Shown here one piece after another: positions 1 through 5,260 of a DNA stretch of 9,441 nt. The DNA lies in NCBI GenBank assembly GCA_001723855.1, contig MCBC01000037.1:1-9441 (forward strand). Reading direction: 5' to 3'. The notes under the pieces are model-generated. The model did no database searches. It saw only the letters and a program-made list of their open reading frames with translations, and was not told the DNA's origin. The stretch comes from Candidatus Altarchaeales archaeon WOR_SM1_86-2. Its GTDB lineage: Archaea > Altiarchaeota > Altiarchaeia > IMC4 > MCBC01. The number at the start of each line of letters is the position of its first letter. The stretch's first letter is position 1. The position numbers and the translations under genes were made by a program.

Positions 1-511
1 TCCCGGCGCCAATGATCAGGAGCCTCCTTCCCCCAGGTATTCTCTTTCGGATGGCTGGAAAAGCCTGAACTCCCCCCCCACGGACAAAATAGAGGCGGAT
101 TCCCACACGAAGCCCTCCTATAGCCAGAAACGTCAGGAACCCGTCTATGATGAAGACGGATCTCGCATACCCTTTGAAGTGGTAAACCATGAGCACGACG
201 AGGATGATGAGGAGGGAACTCACAAAGACCGCTTTAGCCAAATTCATCAGATCCACCAAGCTTGTGTATCGCCACATTCCCCTATATACATGAAATACGG
301 CAAAGACGCTGATCTTAATCACAATGATAAAATACCAACTTGCTTGGAAAGCCTCTAGGTTCGTCTTCGGAATGTCAAATTCGAAACGCAAGAGATGCGA
401 TAGATAATAACAAACAAAGACCAAGACTGCATCCGTCGCCACCATGATCCAGAGGTTGCGTCGTATCAGCCCCTTATTAATGGCCTTCTTCCACTGTGCT
501 TTCGGCAACAC
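1..511 (-). CDS. FlaA1/CapD/PglF-like membrane nucleotide-sugar dehydratase/epimerase, 5' part (runs off left edge)
   Basis: This is the N-terminal part (about 170 residues) of a polysaccharide-biosynthesis protein of the CapD/FlaA1/WbpM/PglF family. These are membrane-anchored NAD(P)-dependent 4,6-dehydratases or epimerases acting on UDP-HexNAc-type sugars. Reading the minus strand gives a basic N-terminus, then hydrophobic membrane segments with family signatures: SHLLRFEFDIP, VYRGMWRYTS, and YARSVFIIDGFLTFLAIGGLR. These are followed by PGGRRLLIIGAG, where the GxGxxG nucleotide-binding loop begins and the window ends. No ATG is available near the start. The frame is closed by a stop at 554-556, and GTG at 511..509 has a strong GGAGG site 5 nt upstream, so it is chosen. 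The SDR catalytic domain lies outside the window, so dehydratase and epimerase cannot be separated. A run of eight G (plus-strand C at 72-79) sits in frame. The gene follows the methyltransferase by 87 nt and is probably co-transcribed. Confidence 0.88.
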   Translation of the reverse strand, partial: MLPKAQWKKAINKGLIRRNLWIMVATDAVLVFVCYYLSHLLRFEFDIPKTNLEAFQASWYFIIVIKISVFAVFHVYRGMWRYTSLVDLMNLAKAVFVSSLLIILVVLMVYHFKGYARSVFIIDGFLTFLAIGGLRVGIRLYFVRGGGVQAFPAIRKRIPGGRRLLIIGAG

Positions 512-516
512 TCCAC

Positions 517-521
517 CCTCC
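517..521 (-). promoter_or_regulatory. Ribosome binding site deciding the GTG start of the CapD-like gene
   Basis: On the minus strand GGAGG lies 5 nt before GTG (511..509). Other in-frame candidates (TTG at 508, 523 and 535) lack comparable spacing to a Shine-Dalgarno core. This supports a GTG start for a gene with no upstream in-frame ATG. Confidence 0.7.
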
Positions 522-537
522 AAAGGGTTGCCCAAAT

Positions 538-567
538 AGTATGTGAAATCTTTTCAATATTTCTCAA
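538..567 (-). promoter_or_regulatory. Possible sigma70-like promoter ahead of the CapD-like gene
   Basis: In the 87-nt gap between the methyltransferase stop and the GTG start, the minus strand holds TTGAGA (567..562; five of six match to TTGACA), then 18 nt, then CATACT (543..538; four of six match to TATAAT). The stretch is AT-rich. The match is modest and the whole locus reads the same way, so this could be an internal promoter or chance. Confidence 0.25.
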
Positions 568-598
568 TGATATTAAATACCGCTATTCAAGAGAATTA

Positions 599-1372
599 TT
601 AAATTACCCTCGCAAGAGCATAGATAACCTTGTACTCAAAATTAGGAATATGCGAAGGAATAGGGACAGGAGGGACGTATTCACACATACCGTCTTCAAT
701 TTCTTCTTTCAACGGCAGCAGTTGTCCGTAAAAAATCTTCTTGAGAAATTCCTTACCTTTCATCGTCTCGGGAATGAGGTGAAGCGCGATAGCACCTCTT
801 CTGATGGTGGAGATGATCCTTTCTTTGACTGTCTTGGGTACGGCAAAAAAGGCCCCGTAAAATTCCACCTTAAAGCCATTGCTTTGGAGTAGATGGCCAA
901 GTTCTGGCACGGAAAAGTAATGAGTACTAAAAGGACTCGGGTTAAATTCTGGCCAATCTTTATTGACGCTGGCAATAAGCAACACTCCCCCTTTCCGAAG
1001 AACCCGATATGCTTCTTGGATGAATATGTCTAGTCTTGCCAGGTAATAAAGTGCCTCATAAAGGATCACTACGTCAAAGCAATGATCCATAAATGGTAAG
1101 AAATGAGCATCTAGAAGTAGAAGGGGCATCCTCTCCTTATAATACCGCTTTGCTTCCTTAATAAGTCTCTCCGTGTAATCTCCACCGAAGACTTTTCTTG
1201 CCCTTTTAGCCAGATAGCCCAATCCCTGTCCTGCTCCGCAGGCCACTTCCAATATATCTTTTCCTTTTGAGAAATTAACCGCAAAACAATAACGATGAAA
1301 CATTCTTTCTAATTGCTCTTGGGTAACCTTATTACCGGAAACCTCTGTTACAGTTGTGTAATCAATTCCCAT
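599..1372 (-). CDS. Class I SAM-dependent methyltransferase (Methyltransf_11 type)
   Basis: Predicted 257-residue soluble methyltransferase, probably methylating a sugar or a glycan intermediate (inferred from context). Motif I reads ILEVACGAGQG (residues 40-50), the E-x-x-C-G-x-G SAM-binding loop. GGDYTE (63-68) supplies the acidic residue expected at the end of strand 2. LDAHFLPFMDHCFDVVILYEALYY (about 87-110) covers motifs II/III, and EAYRVLRKGGVLL (120-132) is the usual post-motif III segment. The start was set at ATG 1372..1370: it leaves 13 nt after the aminotransferase stop, and GIDYTTVTEV is the sort of N-terminus seen in relatives. An upstream in-frame ATG at 1435 would add 21 basic residues and overlap the aminotransferase by 50 nt, with its AAGG abutting the start codon. 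The C-terminal third has no recognised motif. The exact acceptor (O-, N- or C-methylation) cannot be told. Confidence 0.85.
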   Translation of the reverse strand: MGIDYTTVTEVSGNKVTQEQLERMFHRYCFAVNFSKGKDILEVACGAGQGLGYLAKRARKVFGGDYTERLIKEAKRYYKERMPLLLLDAHFLPFMDHCFDVVILYEALYYLARLDIFIQEAYRVLRKGGVLLIASVNKDWPEFNPSPFSTHYFSVPELGHLLQSNGFKVEFYGAFFAVPKTVKERIISTIRRGAIALHLIPETMKGKEFLKKIFYGQLLPLKEEIEDGMCEYVPPVPIPSHIPNFEYKVIYALARVI

Positions 1373-1385
1373 AGTTCTCTTTTGT

Positions 1386-2495
1386 CTACGCGAAAAATTT
1401 TTTAACAGTTTCGATAACGAACTTTGCCTCTTCATCCTTCAATTCGGGGTAGATGGGTAAAGAGATAACTTCTGCTGATATACGTTCTGTCATTGGCAAT
1501 TCAAAGTGACCGAGCATCAAGGTTTTTTGTCGATGCATTGGTACGCGCCAGGATATGAGCACTTCAACCCCTGATTTCTGAAGATGTGCGACCAGCTCGT
1601 CTCGTTGGTGGGTTCGGATAACGTAGTTCTGGTAAACATCGAAATAATCACTGTTCGATATCGGATGAGGCGTGAGCCCTTGAATATCAGATAAACCTTC
1701 ATCATACATTTTCGCTATTGTTCTACGCCTTTCTATCCACTGCTCAAAGTAATTAAATTTCATGTTTAATATCGCTGCATGAAGATTGTCAAGCCTCGTA
1801 CACCATCCAAAGCACTCGACCACTTCTACCGATTCGACTCTTCCATTATCACGAAATGCCTTAATTTTTCTTGCCAGTGCATCATCATTCGTACAGACCA
1901 ACCCGCCGTCTCCTGCCGTGCCTAAAACTTTGGCCGGGTAAAAGCTGAAAATGCCTGTGTCTCCAAAGGATGCACATCTCTTGCCTTTGAATTGACCCCC
2001 CAGTGCCTGCGCGGCATCCTCAATAATCCTGAGATTATATCTTTTGGCTATCTCCATAATCTTATCCATATTGCAAGCATGTCCATTGAGATGGACCGGG
2101 ATGATTCCTTTTGTCCTCGCTGTGATGGCAGCTTCTATTTGGTTAACATCGATATTAAAGTCATCCGTGATATCTACCAACACCGGTGTCGCCCCACACT
2201 GCACAATGGCGCCTACTGTTGCCACAAATGTGTGGGCAACGGTTATCACTTCGTCTCCAGGTGCGAGTCCAAGTGCACGTGCCGATAGATAGAGGGCATC
2301 AGTCCCCGTATTTACTCCAATCGCATATTCCGTCCCTACATAGTCAGCAATCTTTTTTTCGAACTCTTCTACATGCCTTCGAAGGATAAAATCGCCGCCC
2401 GACATGATCTCCTCAAAGACACGGTCAAACTCTTTCTTATGTTCCTGATATTGTCTTGGATAGTTTACAAACGCAACTTTATAAGCCATTACCAT
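1386..2495 (-). CDS. DegT/DnrJ/EryC1/StrS family PLP-dependent sugar aminotransferase
   Basis: A 369-residue, full-length fold-type I aminotransferase of the DegT family. These enzymes usually move an amino group from glutamate to a nucleotide-linked keto-sugar. Visible signatures: GVNTGTDALYLSARALGL (60-77, phosphate and cofactor binding), GDEVITVAHTFVATVGAI (80-97), PVHLNGHACNMD (133-144), IIEDAAQALGG (158-167, with D160 and Q163 contacting PLP) and FSFYPAKVLGTAGDGG (183-198). In the last motif K189 is the expected Schiff-base lysine. The SFYPxKxLGxxGDGG form resembles 3-keto-sugar enzymes (FdtB/QdtB type) more than PglE or ArnB, which suggests a 3-amino sugar. That specificity is inference. 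The start ATG 2495 has AGGAG 7 nt upstream. A second ATG two codons in would be 13 nt away and is less likely. It lies directly after the E1 beta gene, whose TAA stop overlaps its ribosome binding site, so the two are translationally coupled. Confidence 0.93.
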   Translation of the reverse strand: MVMAYKVAFVNYPRQYQEHKKEFDRVFEEIMSGGDFILRRHVEEFEKKIADYVGTEYAIGVNTGTDALYLSARALGLAPGDEVITVAHTFVATVGAIVQCGATPVLVDITDDFNIDVNQIEAAITARTKGIIPVHLNGHACNMDKIMEIAKRYNLRIIEDAAQALGGQFKGKRCASFGDTGIFSFYPAKVLGTAGDGGLVCTNDDALARKIKAFRDNGRVESVEVVECFGWCTRLDNLHAAILNMKFNYFEQWIERRRTIAKMYDEGLSDIQGLTPHPISNSDYFDVYQNYVIRTHQRDELVAHLQKSGVEVLISWRVPMHRQKTLMLGHFELPMTERISAEVISLPIYPELKDEEAKFVIETVKKFFA

Positions 2496-2502
2496 TAAAC
2501 TA

Positions 2503-2510
2503 CTCCTTTA
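2503..2510 (-). promoter_or_regulatory. Stop/Shine-Dalgarno overlap coupling E1 beta to the aminotransferase
   Basis: The minus strand reads TAAAGGAG. TAA (2510..2508) ends the E1 beta gene and AGGAG (2507..2503) lies 7 nt before the aminotransferase ATG at 2495. The overlap implies translational coupling and fixes the aminotransferase start. Confidence 0.7.
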
Positions 2511-3497
2511 TTCTTTTAGTATATTTTCTACAGCATGAGTTATCCTTTTACATGTAGGATAATAGTCTTTCTCCAATTTGGGACTTGCCGGAGCAGGCGC
2601 ATCAGGCAGAGTTACCCTTGTTATAGGTGCTTTTAAATATTCGAAGATATTTTCCGATACCAATGCGGATATCTCTGCAGCCATGCCACAGGTCTTCCAG
2701 CCTCCATCCACAATGATCAATCTACCCGTCTTTTTTATGGATTCAAATAAAAGAGTTTCATCCAATGGTTTAACTGAACGAAGATCGATGATCTCTACAT
2801 TAGCCCCTTCTCTCTTTAAGTCTTCAGAAGCCTTTACCGATTCGACGACCATATAAGAGGTCGCCACCAAGGTAACATCTTTTCCTTCTCTTCTAATGAT
2901 CCCCTTTCCGATGGGAACAGAATATATTTCTTCAGGAACCTCTCCCTCCAATTTATACAACCATCTGTCATCCATATAAACTACAGGGTTATCATCTTCA
3001 ATGGCAGCAATCATTAGGCCTTTCGCATCATGGGGGGTGGAGGGCATAACTACTTTCAATCCTGGAACATGGACAAATAGGGCATGAAGCGCCTGAGAAT
3101 GTTGGGCCGCCTGCTCTCCCCCTCGATTGATGATAGCCCATATCACGACTGGCACCGATAATGTTCCGCCAAACATGTAATGCCAATTGGCTGCCTCATT
3201 AATGAGAGGATCCATTGCGTACATCATAAAATCTACCCGTGGATGGACAACTACCGGCCTCATGCCAACAAGAGCAGCTCCCACAGCCGCGCCTGTAATA
3301 GCATTTTCAGATACGGGTGTATCAATTACTCTTTCTGGTCCGAATTTTTCAAGTAGCCCCTTGGCCGTATTGCCCACATACCATGGGCTTTTCACCCCTT
3401 GTCCGATAAGAAAAACGGATTGGTCACGGTCCATCATCTGGCGGAGTGCTTCGTTGATGGCTAAGCTATGTGAAAGTTTTCTATTTTTTAAAGACAT
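2508..3497 (-). CDS. ThDP-dependent E1 component, beta subunit (2-oxoacid dehydrogenase/AcoB-like)
   Basis: A 329-residue protein of full length for bacterial E1 beta subunits (PdhB/BkdA2/AcoB family). It pairs with the alpha subunit to form an alpha2beta2 thiamine-diphosphate enzyme that decarboxylates 2-oxoacids. The pyrimidine-binding half shows INEALRQMM (14-22), DTPVSENAITGAAVGAAL (59-76; E64 is the conserved glutamate that activates the ThDP aminopyrimidine), DFMMYAMDPLINEAAN (89-104), AAQHSQALHALFVHVPGLKVVMPS (130-153) and NPVVYMDDRWLYK (170-182). The C-terminal transketolase_C-like half shows GKDVTLVATSYMV, VEIIDLRSVKPLD, and IIVDGGWKTCGMAAEI. No E2 lipoyl/acyltransferase or E3 gene is seen on either side. 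A conventional complex is therefore not encoded here, and a role in making an unusual sugar or acyl precursor is inferred from context. The ATG at 3497 has no obvious Shine-Dalgarno, and the 45-nt leader carries an AT-rich palindrome. Confidence 0.92.
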   Translation of the reverse strand: MSLKNRKLSHSLAINEALRQMMDRDQSVFLIGQGVKSPWYVGNTAKGLLEKFGPERVIDTPVSENAITGAAVGAALVGMRPVVVHPRVDFMMYAMDPLINEAANWHYMFGGTLSVPVVIWAIINRGGEQAAQHSQALHALFVHVPGLKVVMPSTPHDAKGLMIAAIEDDNPVVYMDDRWLYKLEGEVPEEIYSVPIGKGIIRREGKDVTLVATSYMVVESVKASEDLKREGANVEIIDLRSVKPLDETLLFESIKKTGRLIIVDGGWKTCGMAAEISALVSENIFEYLKAPITRVTLPDAPAPASPKLEKDYYPTCKRITHAVENILKE

Positions 3498-3511
3498 AAT
3501 ACATTAATTTC

Positions 3512-3538
3512 AAATTTTGAATTTCTAAATCAAAATTT
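3512..3538. repeat. AT-rich perfect inverted repeat between the E1 alpha and beta genes
   Basis: Arms AAATTTTGA (3512-3520) and TCAAAATTT (3530-3538) are exact 9-bp complements around a 9-nt loop. They fill most of the 45-nt gap between the two subunit genes. It could fold in the RNA or be an operator-like site, but it is AT-rich (one G-C pair per stem) and has no T-tract, so it is not an intrinsic terminator. Chance is possible. Confidence 0.45.
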
Positions 3539-3542
3539 ACGC

Positions 3543-4526
3543 CTATTCTTTAAATACATGCTTGACAAGTTCTTTAGGATTTGGATAGGGGCTCATCTTA
3601 GCGTAATTATGAGCCTCCTTTACTTCTTCTTCGATTTCCTTGTTTATCAGTTTTAAATATTCTTTTTCCAATATTCTATTTTTAATCAAGAATTTTTCAA
3701 AGTTTTTTATAGGGTCCTTCTTTTTCCAATTTTCAATTTCTTCTTTAGGTCGAATATCCGTGTGAGTCCCTTGAATATTATCATCTGGACCAACGTGTCC
3801 TCGTAACCGATAAGTCACAAATTCTATAAAGACAGGGCCACGGTCTTTTCGACATAACTCAACAGCACTTCTTGAGGCTTCATAAACGTCAAAAACATTA
3901 TTTCCATCAACCCTGTAACTCTTAATACAAAAGGGCTTTCCTATTTTAAAGATATTATGTTCTGGTCGACATTCTCTAATCGGCAAGTGTGTCGAATAAA
4001 AATTGTTTTCACAGGCGAATATAATAGGAAGTTTTTTGAGACCTGCGAAGTTCAGTGATTCATAGAGTACCCCTTCGCAAGCAGCTCCATCTCCAAAAAA
4101 GCTAACAGTCACTCTTTTTTCTCTTCTTATTTTCGAAGCAAGGGCTGCACCAAGAGCCAATGGAATCGTACCGGCAACAATTGGAGCGGATCCAATCATT
4201 CCTGTTTCGGGGGAGATAATATGCATTGAGCCCCCCCTCCCTTTGGAACACCCGGTCTCCTTGCCATAGATTTCGGCAATCAGCTCCCGCATTCCACCAC
4301 CTTTCGCAAGGTAGTGACCGTGGGATCGATGGGTACCAAAAACATAATCCCTATCAGATAGTGCAAAGCAGACTCCTGTAGCTATTGCCTCCTGTCCTGA
4401 ATAAAGATGGACAGGGCATCGAACTTCTCCATTAAGAATCGGCTCAACGAAACTTTCTTCGCAGAGCCGTATTCTAACCATTATCCTATACAATTTTTCT
4501 AATAAATCCTTCGAATACTTCGCCAT
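3543..4526 (-). CDS. ThDP-dependent E1 component, alpha subunit (2-oxoacid dehydrogenase/AcoA-like)
   Basis: A 327-residue E1_dh-family protein, the length expected for PdhA/AcoA-type alpha subunits. It holds the pyrophosphate half of the thiamine-diphosphate site. Seen in order: YRIMVRIRLCEE (13-24), PVHLYSGQEAIATGV (38-52), FGTHRSHGHYLAKGG (63-77; active-site His/Arg region), GRGGSMHI (97-104), GSAPIVAGTIPLALGAALA (112-130), and the ThDP/Mg motif from FFGDGAACEG (143-152) to CENN (172-175). The family motif GDG...NN is intact. Near 239-249 the sequence is YRLRGHVGPDD, whereas classical E1 alpha has YRxxGHSxxD. Valine replaces the serine known as a regulatory phosphorylation position in mitochondrial E1. 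The C-terminal tail (about 260-327) is rich in lysine and glutamate. The gene starts 19 nt after the sugar-transferase stop with only a weak ribosome site. The natural substrate is unknown; a 2-oxoacid or keto-sugar is plausible from the family and the neighbours. Confidence 0.92.
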   Translation of the reverse strand: MAKYSKDLLEKLYRIMVRIRLCEESFVEPILNGEVRCPVHLYSGQEAIATGVCFALSDRDYVFGTHRSHGHYLAKGGGMRELIAEIYGKETGCSKGRGGSMHIISPETGMIGSAPIVAGTIPLALGAALASKIRREKRVTVSFFGDGAACEGVLYESLNFAGLKKLPIIFACENNFYSTHLPIRECRPEHNIFKIGKPFCIKSYRVDGNNVFDVYEASRSAVELCRKDRGPVFIEFVTYRLRGHVGPDDNIQGTHTDIRPKEEIENWKKKDPIKNFEKFLIKNRILEKEYLKLINKEIEEEVKEAHNYAKMSPYPNPKELVKHVFKE

Positions 4527-4545
4527 AGTATTTCAAAATTAATAA

Positions 4546-5136
4546 CTATTGTATGATCGTAAAGATGGTTTGGACGATTATTCTTAAATCTATAAAGAAT
4601 GATCGCTCTCTCACATATTTTAGCTGAAGTCGAATCTTCTCTGGCCTTATTTTTTCCATATAAGTTTTCTCTGGGTCATGGCTTCCTGCCAGAATTGCCC
4701 CCTCGTCCCGATTCCACAGGGAAGCCCAATCTGTTATCCCAGGCCTAACGCTGAGAATAGCCTGCTCTTCTTCTGTAAACATATCCACATAATGCTGAAC
4801 CTCTGGCCTCGGTCCAACCAAGCTCATCTCGGCCTTCAATATATTTATGAGCTGTGGCAACTCATCTAATTTGTATTTCCTAAGCGATTTCCCAACCTTT
4901 GTGATACGGGGATCATCATCGGCTGTAGAAGGACCTCCCAGTTTTTCAGCGTTGACAACCATCGTCCGAAACTTAAATATCCTAAACGGATTCCCAGATC
5001 TCCCAACCCTCGCTCCTCGGTAGAAGACAGGGCCTCCGTCCTCACGCTTGATCAAAAAGGCGATGAGTAAGAGTACGGGAGATGAGAGAATCAAACCTAA
5101 AATGGAAAATAGAATATCGAATAACCGCTTTAACAT
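4546..5136 (-). CDS. Monotopic phosphoglycosyl transferase (bacterial sugar transferase, PglC/WcaJ-like)
   Basis: A 196-residue small-type bacterial sugar transferase, the enzyme class that starts lipid-linked glycan assembly by moving a sugar 1-phosphate from a UDP-sugar to polyprenyl phosphate at the inner membrane. Residues 1-30 (MLKRLFDILFSILGL..., with Ser19-Pro20) form the re-entrant membrane helix. Then come GPVFYRGARVG (35-45), FKFRTM (54-59), KLDELPQLINIL (89-100) holding the catalytic Asp-Glu pair D91-E92, MSLVGPRPE (104-112), and RPGITDWASLWN (131-142). The length matches PglC-like enzymes that have only the catalytic domain. ATG 5136 matches the family N-terminus. A GTG at 5148 would add four residues and lies almost on top of the AGGTGA, which in turn is rather far from 5136, so the exact start is open. 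RPGITDWASLWN differs from the RPGITGxAQVNG form of WcaJ/WbaP and hints at another donor sugar class. Confidence 0.93.
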   Translation of the reverse strand: MLKRLFDILFSILGLILSSPVLLLIAFLIKREDGGPVFYRGARVGRSGNPFRIFKFRTMVVNAEKLGGPSTADDDPRITKVGKSLRKYKLDELPQLINILKAEMSLVGPRPEVQHYVDMFTEEEQAILSVRPGITDWASLWNRDEGAILAGSHDPEKTYMEKIRPEKIRLQLKYVRERSFFIDLRIIVQTIFTIIQ

Positions 5137-5260
5137 AAGGCTGATCACTCACCTATTGTTTATGTCGCTACCTTTTCGGCCGAGACATCAAAAAAGCTAC
5201 CATCCATGCCTGGCGCTTGAAAACCAGGAACATCAGATCCAAATTTAAAGGGATCTCATT
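5137..5260. other. Longest intergenic gap, with small inverted repeats
   Basis: This stretch of about 124 nt separates the GT39 stop from the sugar transferase. It contains AGATCC (5235-5240) / GGATCT (5251-5256) with a 10-nt spacer just after the GT39 stop, CCTGG (5209-5213) / CCAGG (5224-5228) with a 10-nt loop, and the 8-bp palindrome TCGGCCGA (5176-5183). No coding frame, clear promoter or T-tract terminator was found. It may be a processing or attenuation site within the operon, or remnant sequence from a module junction. Confidence 0.4.

Noticed and set aside
650..975. Short frames on both strands within the leftmost methyltransferase
   Set aside because: All overlap the conserved methyltransferase coding sequence and have no motif of their own.
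1373..1435. Longer start (ATG 1435) for the leftmost methyltransferase
   Set aside because: It would overlap the aminotransferase by 50 nt and has AAGG touching the start codon. ATG 1372 gives normal spacing and a family-like N-terminus.
1992..2389. Plus-strand open frames, including a cysteine-rich 98-residue one, opposite the aminotransferase
   Set aside because: They lie wholly antisense to a gene with strong family motifs, overlap each other in several frames, and show no recognisable domain or ribosome site.
3187..3507. A 106-residue plus-strand frame opposite the E1 beta start
   Set aside because: It is the complement of conserved E1 beta sequence, and its low-complexity Ala/Thr/Ser content fits a shadow frame.
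4231..4237. Seven-base G tract in E1 alpha as a phase-variation site
   Set aside because: It encodes the conserved GRGGS glycine segment and is shorter than the tracts normally linked with slippage, so codon constraint explains it.
2508..4526. A standard pyruvate or acetoin dehydrogenase operon
   Set aside because: No lipoyl E2 or E3 gene is present within the several genes on each side; all neighbours are glycan enzymes.
5224..5260. Intrinsic terminator after the GT39 gene
   Set aside because: The stems are only 5 to 6 bp with 10-nt loops, and no T-tract follows on the minus strand.
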